NCBI RefSeq assembly: GCF_900411375.1
Contig: NZ_LS422998.1
Location: 1-64,000, forward strand
DNA: 64,000 bases
Source of the DNA: Lentilactobacillus raoultii
GTDB lineage: Bacteria > Bacillota > Bacilli > Lactobacillales > Lactobacillaceae
Direction: 5' to 3'
Shown here: one piece after another, positions 26,569 through 33,392 of the stretch
Layout: each line of letters opens with the position of its first letter
Numbering within the stretch: the first letter of the stretch is position 1
Position numbers and translations under genes: made by a program
Notes under the pieces: model-generated
Databases searched by the model: none
Seen by the model: only the letters and a program-made list of their open reading frames with translations
Told to the model about the DNA's origin: nothing

Positions 26569-28233
26569 TTATTTTTCCAGATACATCCCTTTGAAGTTAA
26601 AGGACACTCCGGCGCTATTATAAATGAGGCCTTTAATGGTTGATTTCCTCATTTGTGGAATAGTAGCTTGATAAATTGGCGCAACGCCTTGATCTTTCAT
26701 GATAAGCCGTTCAGCGTTAATTAGGTCCTGCCATCGTTGCGTAGGGCGATTAGCATCAATGGTTGCGGCTTTTGAAACTAATTTATCATAAGTTTTATTG
26801 GTCCAACCGCCTTCGTTAAAGGTGTTGTTTGATTGAAGAATTTGCAAAAAAGTATATGGATCAGCGTAGTCTGCACCCCAATTAGAAACAAAAAAGTCAA
26901 ATTGGTGATGGGTTTGTCGCTGAATTAACGTTTTTAATGGTACAGAAGCAATTGTTAATTTTAGGCCAGGCAAAACCTTTTCTAATTGACCCTGAACGTA
27001 ACTAGCTGAATGCTTGGCAGCAGTAGAGTCACCACTTAAAATTTGTAAATGAAGCGACTTCTTGTGAAGCTGTTTTAAAGCTAATCGATACTTTTTCTTA
27101 GCTTGAGTCGGATTATAGGCAATGCCAATTTGGCCAATCCCATTCCGAGCTTGTTTGGCAAAGTCTTCATTTGTTTTTAGATTGTTAGCCAAGCCGCTCG
27201 TAACAAAGCCGGTTGCTGGAATTGAACCATCAGCCAATACATTCTTGGTAAATGACTGCCGATTTAAAGCTAGTGAAAAGGCTTGACGGAGTGCCCGATT
27301 CTTAAAAGCAGGGCGGGTTCGTTGATTAAATTCAAGATAAAAAGTTCGTGAATCCTTTAAAACGTGCATTTGTTTACTATTTAATTCGTTTTTAACCTGA
27401 CTACCGGATAAAACCGCTTCATCAAGTTGGCCACTTTGAAACATATTATAAGCAGTGGCAGGGTCTTTAATTACCTGGTCATTAATTTTGTGTAAGTAAA
27501 CATGTTGTTTATCCCAATAATGCTGATTAGCAACTAATTGCCAGTTATCATTGGTTCCATTCCATCCTTTCATTACAAATGGACCATTATAAACAATTTT
27601 TGAGGAAGCTGTTGCATAATTTTTACCATATTTTTCAACAGTTTTTTGATTTTGCGGAAAGAAGAGTGGGAAAGCCATTAATAATTTGAAGTAAGGAATT
27701 GGCCGAACCAAAGCCACCTGAAGCTTATGAGTGTTCAGTGCTTTAATTCCCAATTTGGCCGGTTTTAATTTGCCAGCCTGAATTTGATTGGCATTTTTTA
27801 CCCCATCGAAAATATAGCCATATTGAGAAGCTGTCTTAGGATTAAGTGTTCGTTGCCAACCATAAACAAAGTTTTGGGCAGTGACGGGATCACCATTACT
27901 CCACTTAGCATTTTTCCGAAGTGAAAAAGTATAGACTTTACCGTGATTGCTAATGGTTGTTTTGGTAGCAATTCCCGGTTGAAGATGATGATTTTTCCCC
28001 AAACGATAGAGACCTTCATCCACGTTTCCAACTAAGGTTAGGTCAGCTGGCTCAGTTAATTTTGATGGATCAATACTACTAAGTTCAGTTGTTTCTGACC
28101 AATTGATGACTTGTTTATCAGCCATGTTGGCTTTTAAATTGCCATTATTTTCTTTAGATTGTTTTTGACCACATCCAACCAGCGTCAGCAAAGTGGCCAT
28201 ACTTAAACCGATTAACCAATGCGATATTTTCAT
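26569..28233 (-). CDS. OppA/DppA-type peptide-binding lipoprotein, second copy
   Basis: The 554-residue SBP_bac_5 lipoprotein starts MKISHWLIGLSMATLLTLVG with Cys in 'LVGCG' at about 21. The family motif 'YTFSLRKNAKWSNGDPVTAQ' is near residue 85. It is clearly related to the protein encoded at 4226-5851 but not a recent duplicate. The ATG at 28233 has GGAGGGG just upstream, and the preceding TTG does not. It ends an operon with an M42 aminopeptidase and a gamma-glutamyl hydrolase-like enzyme, which suggests uptake and breakdown of (gamma-)glutamyl peptides (inference). Confidence 0.92.
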   Translation of the reverse strand: MKISHWLIGLSMATLLTLVGCGQKQSKENNGNLKANMADKQVINWSETTELSSIDPSKLTEPADLTLVGNVDEGLYRLGKNHHLQPGIATKTTISNHGKVYTFSLRKNAKWSNGDPVTAQNFVYGWQRTLNPKTASQYGYIFDGVKNANQIQAGKLKPAKLGIKALNTHKLQVALVRPIPYFKLLMAFPLFFPQNQKTVEKYGKNYATASSKIVYNGPFVMKGWNGTNDNWQLVANQHYWDKQHVYLHKINDQVIKDPATAYNMFQSGQLDEAVLSGSQVKNELNSKQMHVLKDSRTFYLEFNQRTRPAFKNRALRQAFSLALNRQSFTKNVLADGSIPATGFVTSGLANNLKTNEDFAKQARNGIGQIGIAYNPTQAKKKYRLALKQLHKKSLHLQILSGDSTAAKHSASYVQGQLEKVLPGLKLTIASVPLKTLIQRQTHHQFDFFVSNWGADYADPYTFLQILQSNNTFNEGGWTNKTYDKLVSKAATIDANRPTQRWQDLINAERLIMKDQGVAPIYQATIPQMRKSTIKGLIYNSAGVSFNFKGMYLEK

Positions 28234-28289
28234 GGAATACCCCTCCAAGATAAACTAATAGCCCGATAAACGCTCCCTCTGATATCTAA

Positions 28290-29021
28290 TTACTTTTTGT
28301 TGCTGAAGTTTTTTGCCCGCTCAATCAAATCCGCAAACAATCTCGCCATCACCTCATCAGCTTGATACATCGTCTCAGGATGCCATTGAACGGCAATGAT
28401 CGAATCGTCATCCAAACTTTCGGCACCTTCAACCACGTCATCACTGGCAGTCGCTGATAATTTTAAACCAGAGGCCAGCTGCTTGACGGATTCATGATGA
28501 TGACTGTTGGCTAATAAGGAAGTGACCCCAAAAATCTTGCTAAGCTTGGACCCTGCCACAATTGAAACGTGGTGAGTGCCTTGTGACATTGGGGCATCTT
28601 GGTGGTGCTTTAAGAGTCCCTTCGGTTTTTGCGTCGTCAAATCCTGGTAAAGGGTCCCGCCGAGTGCCACATTAATAATTTGCAGGCCGCGGCAAAGACC
28701 AAAAATTGGGATATGTTGTGCGACGGCCAACTTCACTAATTGAATCTCACTTTGATCAAGTAGCGTGTCGGTTGGACCGATTCCCGGAATAGGTTCTTCC
28801 CCATACAGAACAGGAGAAACGTCTGGTCCACCCGGCAGAAGTAACCCATCGATTAACGGCAGGTAGTAGGGCATGAGTTCCGGGTGACGAGTTGGAATCA
28901 TTAACGGGACGCCGCCATAGTCGGCAATCCCGTTAATTTCAGGTTCATTGACACTATTTCGAAAGGCGCCGGCTAATAAACGGCTTTCAGCCGGAACGCC
29001 AATGATGGGTTGTTTTTGCAT
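28290..29021 (-). CDS. Class I glutamine amidotransferase-like gamma-glutamyl hydrolase (PuuD-like)
   Basis: The 243-residue protein belongs to peptidase family C26. PuuD splits gamma-glutamyl-GABA; relatives hydrolyse other gamma-glutamyl amides. The nucleophile Cys is in 'FGLCRGLQIINVALGG' (about 106), and the His/Glu pair in 'VQWHPE' (about 214). 'LLLPGGPDVSPVLYGE' supplies the oxyanion loop. Start chosen at 29021, nine bases after GTGAGG. The upstream aminopeptidase gene ends 12 bases before it, and the OppA-like gene follows 57 bases later. Confidence 0.88.
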   Translation of the reverse strand: MQKQPIIGVPAESRLLAGAFRNSVNEPEINGIADYGGVPLMIPTRHPELMPYYLPLIDGLLLPGGPDVSPVLYGEEPIPGIGPTDTLLDQSEIQLVKLAVAQHIPIFGLCRGLQIINVALGGTLYQDLTTQKPKGLLKHHQDAPMSQGTHHVSIVAGSKLSKIFGVTSLLANSHHHESVKQLASGLKLSATASDDVVEGAESLDDDSIIAVQWHPETMYQADEVMARLFADLIERAKNFSNKK

Positions 29022-29032
29022 GGTCATCAACC

Positions 29033-30109
29033 TCACAGTTCTTTGATTTTCTCAGTATCTAGATGACGGATAATTTCAGTTAAAAGTTTTACGGTATTTT
29101 CAAAGTCGTCGTAAGCCACCAGACTGTAATTGGTGTGTTCATAACGAACCGGAATGCCAATGCAGATGGTTGGAACTCCTTCATAGGTTACAAATTCGGC
29201 AGCATCTACACCGCCACCGGTCCGCACTGAACGAGTAAACGGGATTTGATGCATCGTTGCCTGGTCGATCGCAAATTGTTGAAAATGCGGGTTGGCAATA
29301 AAGGAAGTGTCCATGTCACGAAGCATGGGGCCGCGGTGCAGGCCGGTTTGAATTAGCCAGTCGGGCGTGAAAGTATCGTCGGCCGGACAGCCTTCCAAAG
29401 AAATGGTAATGTCCGGTTTTACTTTTCGAATCGTGACTTTTGCACCACGAGTGCCAACTTCTTCTTGAGCGGCGACAGCTCCAACCACGTTGATTGGCAA
29501 AGATTCTGAAGCTAACTCTTTTATGGCAGTTAATAATGCCGCGGTTCCAATCCGGTTATCAAAGGCTTTAGCCAACATCACGTCCTGCGGTTTTAAATAT
29601 TGCCAGGCTGTGTCGGGAACAATCGGACAACCAGTATCAATTTTGAGCTTGGTTTTAGTTTCTTCAGCCGAGGTTGTGCCAACGTCAATCGATAAATGAT
29701 CGATGGTAATTGGTCGACGACGTTCTTCAGCAGTCATGAAGTGGGGGGGCTTGGTTGCTACCAACCCGGTTAGCCAATCACCATTCTGATTGCGAATCCG
29801 CATTTTTTCAGCAGTTAAGTTAGCCGGCACCCAGCCGCCCAATGTGGTGAATTTCAAAGTCCCATTGGGTTTAACGGCTTGCACGATTAACCCGACTTCG
29901 TCTAAATGGGCATCGATCATTAAGGTTGCTGGCTTTTGAGCATCATTTTGACGGTGTTCAATAAAACAGTTATTCATTGAATCAGCATGGGCGGTTGAAA
30001 ATGGATCAGCGGCTTTGAGGATAACGTCACGGACTTCATCCTCAAACCCACTGGGGCCATTGGCATTTGTGAGTGATTGAATCAAATTTAACGTAGTTTT
30101 TTTTTCCAA
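29033..30109 (-). CDS. M42 family metallo-aminopeptidase (glutamyl aminopeptidase-like)
   Basis: The 358-residue enzyme has the M42 dinuclear-zinc ligands: 'MIDAHLDEVG' (His about 66, catalytic Asp 68), 'KAFDNRIG' (bridging Asp), 'AQEEVGTRGA' (catalytic Glu-Glu), 'DTSF' region and 'YEHTNYS' near the C-terminus. PepA-type members remove N-terminal Glu/Asp from peptides in the cytosol. The only suitable start is TTG at 30109, which has just a weak AGAAAG ahead. It leads an operon with PuuD-like and OppA-like genes. Confidence 0.9.
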   Translation of the reverse strand: MEKKTTLNLIQSLTNANGPSGFEDEVRDVILKAADPFSTAHADSMNNCFIEHRQNDAQKPATLMIDAHLDEVGLIVQAVKPNGTLKFTTLGGWVPANLTAEKMRIRNQNGDWLTGLVATKPPHFMTAEERRRPITIDHLSIDVGTTSAEETKTKLKIDTGCPIVPDTAWQYLKPQDVMLAKAFDNRIGTAALLTAIKELASESLPINVVGAVAAQEEVGTRGAKVTIRKVKPDITISLEGCPADDTFTPDWLIQTGLHRGPMLRDMDTSFIANPHFQQFAIDQATMHQIPFTRSVRTGGGVDAAEFVTYEGVPTICIGIPVRYEHTNYSLVAYDDFENTVKLLTEIIRHLDTEKIKEL

Positions 30110-30435
30110 ATTAAAACCGGCTTTCTGTTAAATCGTTTGGTAAAGTCGATGAATGGTTAGTTTTCATTGATCTCATCATATTTTAATTAATATCAGGCTA
30201 TACTTATTTTAGAATGCTGTCAATTGCTTCTCTGAATAATTTTGGGCTCTCAGAAAGGATCTATTAGGCAAAGCGAAAGTAGTTATTGCTATACAGCTGG
30301 TCTGAAAACGGGTAAAATTTTGTTGGTAATTATCTTTTGAAATTGTGCGGATACATGGGGCCATTCTAACTAATGGCGATTTTGTTTCTGCAAATAAATC
30401 TAGGGTGAAAATATCGACTTAATGGAGGAAAAGGA
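30110..30435. other. Intergenic region, 326 bases
   Basis: Divergent spacer between the M42 peptidase and HigA-like genes. No HigB-like toxin frame precedes the HTH gene and I see no other feature except the AGGAAAAGGA ribosome-binding site at its right end. Confidence 0.4.
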
Positions 30436-30702
30436 ATGAATGAAATTCCAACGCCTAAAATTAGTGAAATTTTGAAAGAAGAATTTATGGAACCGTTGAA
30501 TCTATCTGTAGCTGTTTTAAGCCGGTCGTTGCATATGAGTGAGCTTAAGATTCAAGATCTCTTAGATGATCGATGTAAAATGACAGCTGATGTCTCTGCT
30601 AAGTTAGGGAGATTCTTCAATATTTCGGATGATTATTTCTTGAAATTGCAGACTGATATTGATCGGCGAAATGGTGAAAAGAGCAGTCGCAAATATCACT
30701 AA
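30436..30702 (+). CDS. Orphan HigA-like XRE antitoxin/regulator
   Basis: The 88-residue protein is a compact XRE-type HTH of the HigA addiction-module family: 'ISEILKEEFMEPLNLSVAVL' at the N-terminus is the typical family opening, then the HTH and 'AKLGRFFNISDDYFLKLQTD'. HigA proteins normally follow a HigB RNase toxin gene, but none is encoded upstream, so it is solitary. GGAGGAAAAGGA precedes the ATG. It converges with the ADP-ribosyltransferase gene across a shared terminator. Confidence 0.8.
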   Translation: MNEIPTPKISEILKEEFMEPLNLSVAVLSRSLHMSELKIQDLLDDRCKMTADVSAKLGRFFNISDDYFLKLQTDIDRRNGEKSSRKYH

Positions 30703-30724
30703 CAAGGCATCGTCTTGGTTAATG

Positions 30725-30773
30725 AAAAAGATCGAAGCCGCGTATGAGATATACGTGAACTTCGATCTTTTTG
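30725..30773. terminator. Terminator between higA-like and ADP-ribosyltransferase genes
   Basis: AAAAAGATCGAAG pairs with CTTCGATCTTTTT; A/T flanks make it bidirectional. Confidence 0.75.
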
Positions 30774-30860
30774 AGTTGAGAGTGTTTAATAGGTGCTGCT
30801 GGAAAAGAGTAACGTGGTAGGCATGACAATTAAGCCAACCGTGGGCATCGCTTAGAAAAT

Positions 30861-31832
30861 TTAGTTTGTCAAATCCAACGTGACAAACCAATATCTGAAA
30901 TGTCGGTTAAGCGTTTGGACCTTCTTTTTACCGTCAGACTGCTTTTTCATCACTTTAATGCTGATGGTGGTGTAGCCCTTTTGAAGTTTGGTAATGATCA
31001 TTGGTGTGCCGGCATTCAGTAGGTATTCTTTTTCGCCTTTGTTTTTTGAAATTGGATCAATATAGGCACCATGATAGCCTATGGGGACATTGATTTTTAA
31101 AATCACGTGTTTTGAAAATTCGACTGCGACTGAACGAGTTAATGTCGTTGAAGAATAAGCTGGGTCGAGATATTGGCCGCCAACCTGAATCGCATGGGTA
31201 TCTAAAGATTTTTTCAAGCCAGCAGTCGAAGTTCCTCGAAAGACCGTCATGGGTTTAGTCAATTTGAATTTCCGCAAGCCACTGTTGATGTTTTGAATTT
31301 TTGCATTGATTTTGGTGGCCTGTTTCTTTTCTAATCCCCGGAGTGTGTTATTAATAGCGTCATAACCGTCACCGGTGTAATATCGAATAGCTCGTTTCTG
31401 GTCAGATGTTAAATGTTTCGCCCATTTTAGCGAGGAAGTCGTTAGCCGCTTGATTTTTTGAGGATCACTTTTCAGCGATTTAAATGAATAAGCGGATTGC
31501 TTTGGATTTTGAACCATTATCTCGGCTGGATTGCCGGGAACTGTCACAAGATAACGATTTCCGGCAAGTTTTTCGTGGACGGTCAGGGCCGTATTCTTTG
31601 GGATCGTGACTGGATTATGAGTATCCGGCTGATCATTCACCAGTTCAAAACCAGTGACGGTCCGTTTAGTGACAAAGCTTTGCGGCCCAACGTTTTGAAT
31701 GGTCGTATTTGACGTTACCTCAACGCCAACCATTGGCTCTTTTTGATGTGTTGCCTTGGCCGCGGCTGGATGCGAGGCAGAAATACCGATTAATAATGTT
31801 GCTGTTAAAATGACGAACCTAACTTTTTTCAA
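30861..31832 (-). CDS. Secreted ADP-ribosyltransferase (R-S-E class, ADPrib_exo_Tox-like)
   Basis: The 323-residue protein has a Sec signal peptide (basic start, 'FVILTATLLIGISASHPAAA', cleavage near 25). Residues ~30-110 form a beta-rich N-terminal region. Residues ~130-320 match the VIP2/iota-type ADP-ribosyltransferase fold: 'AIRYYTGDGYDAINNTLRG' (148-166), the catalytic Arg in 'VFRG' (Arg199), the Ser motif 'YSSTT' (226-230) and the ExE motif in 'GEKEYL' (Glu267 and Glu269). All three elements needed for NAD binding and transfer are present and correctly spaced, so it should be active. TTG start with AAGGGGTG nine bases upstream. No immunity or translocation partner is obvious nearby. Target unknown. 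Confidence 0.88.
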   Translation of the reverse strand: MKKVRFVILTATLLIGISASHPAAAKATHQKEPMVGVEVTSNTTIQNVGPQSFVTKRTVTGFELVNDQPDTHNPVTIPKNTALTVHEKLAGNRYLVTVPGNPAEIMVQNPKQSAYSFKSLKSDPQKIKRLTTSSLKWAKHLTSDQKRAIRYYTGDGYDAINNTLRGLEKKQATKINAKIQNINSGLRKFKLTKPMTVFRGTSTAGLKKSLDTHAIQVGGQYLDPAYSSTTLTRSVAVEFSKHVILKINVPIGYHGAYIDPISKNKGEKEYLLNAGTPMIITKLQKGYTTISIKVMKKQSDGKKKVQTLNRHFRYWFVTLDLTN

Positions 31833-32200
31833 AATAAGTCACCCCTTCAAATGATAATTTGATTTTACCTGAATTTTTGAAGAGGTAATGGGCTTATCAG
31901 AATCGTTAAGTAAATACTAAAGAAGTTAAAAAACTCTTTATAATAAAGCCAAAAAGAATTTGGTTAAAATACGTATAGAGAGTGTCATGCATTAATTCAA
32001 GCTTATTTTTTAAGAAAAAAGCATTGCTAAAGATAACAACATCTTTTTAACAACGCTTAATTAATTAATGATTTAATTCTACCAATATGATAAAATAATT
32101 AATTGTAGAGTTTAGTTGGGCGGTAACAGTCTTCCAAAGAAAGGAGCGATGCGTATGGAACGTATCAATCAAATTCTTAGTGGAAAGGTGTTATTCTTTG

Positions 32201-32332
32201 ATGTCTTGGGCAGTCCTGCTTTTTGGCGGGGCTGCGTTAATCAGGGCGATTGCCAAGTACAACGCGTCAATTGCGGATTTAATCCGTGCGTTGGCAGAGT
32301 TTATGCAGGCAACAAAAAAGAACCGTCGTTAG
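32201..32332 (+). CDS. Type I toxin-like membrane peptide, 43 residues
   Basis: The frame begins MSWAVLLFGGAALIRAIAKY, one membrane helix, followed by an amphipathic basic tail ending KKNRR. GGAAAGGTG is 10 bases upstream of the ATG. The stop codon lies in a hairpin whose stem AAGAACCG/CGGTTCCTT is a terminator, and an antisense promoter with a TATAAT box lies just downstream, as in TxpA/BsrG-type loci. The codon frame extends upstream to a GTG giving '..YSLMSWAVLLFGG', reminiscent of the YESLM start of those toxins. A competing frame (32153-32370) has a strong AAAGGAG and may be a leader peptide that couples translation. Confidence 0.55.
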   Translation: MSWAVLLFGGAALIRAIAKYNASIADLIRALAEFMQATKKNRR

Positions 32333-32360
32333 CTTTGGCAGGTTGCTGCGGTTCCTTTTT
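32314..32360 (+). terminator. Terminator of the toxin-like transcript
   Basis: AAAAAAGAACCG pairs with CGGTTCCTTTTT; the stop codon of the 43-aa frame is inside the loop region. A near-identical copy lies at 32500-32550. Confidence 0.65.
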
Positions 32361-32387
32361 GGGTCTGTAGGAGCGTTGCCGCTCTAC

Positions 32388-32440
32388 TAAAACAGCTCTT
32401 ATCTATGATTACATTATACCATAGATAAGAGCTGTTTTTG
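32388..32440. promoter_or_regulatory. Long hairpin with antisense promoter in its loop
   Basis: AAACAGCTCTTATCTATG pairs perfectly with its complement ending GCTGTTTTT. On the minus strand the loop reads TGGTATAAT (-10 at 32418-32413, extended TGN). It can terminate plus-strand transcripts and start a minus-strand RNA that overlaps the 3' end of the toxin-like mRNA (inference). Confidence 0.5.
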
Positions 32441-32497
32441 GTTAAATTTAAATCGAGTGTGTGGTTCATCAGCACGTCGACTAAGTTAAGGCAGAAA

Positions 32498-32595
32498 ATA
32501 AAAAAGAACCGCTGTTAACTTCAACTTTGGCCAGTTGCTGCGGTTCCTTTTTGGATCTGTAGGAGCGTTGCCGCCCTACTAAAACGACTCTCATT
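32498..32595 (+). repeat. Decayed second copy of the toxin-locus 3' region
   Basis: About 90 bases repeat 32312-32400 with few changes, including the CGGTTCCTTTTT terminator arm and the TCTGTAGGAGCGTTGCCG block, 187 bases downstream. The toxin reading frame itself is missing, leaving only codons resembling its KKNR end. Confidence 0.75.
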
Positions 32596-32800
32596 TATAA
32601 CTATATCATATTATCACAAGCGATATTCTTCGAAAATAATTACTGCCTATAGCGTCAGTAAACCTAGCAAGCTTAAAAATCACCTTTAGGACTGCTGACA
32701 CTTGATAATAATTAATCATTTCATTTAACTATTTATTGATATATACTGGTAATAATTAATTAAATAAGCAAATTACTTAATAACACGAGGAGTGCTGCAT

Positions 32801-33244
32801 ATGCTGGATCCAAATGATGAAAAAATCCTTAATTTACTTCAGGCAGACGGTCGCCTATCGGTCAAACGACTTTCGATGGTATTGGGACTCAGTGCGCCGG
32901 CGGTCTCACAACGGTTAACTAATTTAAAGAATAAGGGAATTTTGAAAGGATATCGGGCAGAAGTTGATTTAAATAAGTTGGATTTAAGTGTGCGGGCTTT
33001 TGTCCAAGTTGATGTTAGTCCAAATCAGAAAACGCAATTCTATTCGTTTATCAAGCATATTCCGAATATTTTAGAGTGCAACGTTGTGACTGGTCCTTAT
33101 GCGATGTTGCTGAAAGTCGCGTATCAGGTACCGGAGGAATTGGATGATTTGGTTAATCGGCTACAGCGATTTGGCAAGACCAACACTATGATGGTCTTTT
33201 CAACGCCGGTGAGGCCGAGGGGCTTCTTTTTCGAAATTCAGTGA
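32801..33244 (+). CDS. Lrp/AsnC-family transcriptional regulator
   Basis: The 147-residue protein has an N-terminal winged HTH ('DEKILNLLQADGRLSVKRLS', then 'GLSAPAVSQRLTNLKNKGIL', about residues 6-50) and the C-terminal RAM/AsnC ligand domain, so it should respond to an amino acid and form octamer-type assemblies. Start is the ATG nine bases after GAGGAG. Its stop codon lies inside the first bases of a hairpin-element remnant (33240-33296). Its target is not evident; the S53 peptidase gene converges from the other side. Confidence 0.9.
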   Translation: MLDPNDEKILNLLQADGRLSVKRLSMVLGLSAPAVSQRLTNLKNKGILKGYRAEVDLNKLDLSVRAFVQVDVSPNQKTQFYSFIKHIPNILECNVVTGPYAMLLKVAYQVPEELDDLVNRLQRFGKTNTMMVFSTPVRPRGFFFEIQ

Positions 33245-33296
33245 GCGGATTCAAACGGTTAGACTTTGTAAGACATTAATTTTGGAGCTGGGCTAA
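33240..33296 (+). repeat. Internally deleted copy of the 57-kb hairpin element
   Basis: The left end matches units at 57245-57739 (AGTGAGCGGATTCAAACGGT, then TAGAC..TGTAAG) and the right end (GGAGCTGGGCTAA) matches their GGAGCTGTCCTAA. The central hairpin is gone. It supplies the Lrp stop codon. Confidence 0.7.
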
Positions 33297-33316
33297 AAAT
33301 AAATTGACGACCAATT

Positions 33317-33373
33317 AAAATCCCGTTAAATCAATCTCCATAAAGTATGAGGATGATTTAATGGGATTTTACG
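33317..33373. terminator. Bidirectional terminator
   Basis: TAAAATCCCGTTAAATCA pairs with TGATTTAATGGGATTTTA. Confidence 0.8.
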
Positions 33374-33392
33374 ATTGCTCTTTCAAACGCAG

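Noticed and set aside
30110-30435. Hidden HigB toxin gene before the HigA-like regulator
   Set aside because: All frames are interrupted by stops and no HigB-like strand pattern appears.
32116-32370. An 84-codon frame rich in Cys and Gly across the type I toxin-like locus
   Set aside because: It reads through the terminator hairpin and its composition is unlike a protein; I treat at most its start (AAAGGAG, ATG at 32153) as a possible coupling leader.
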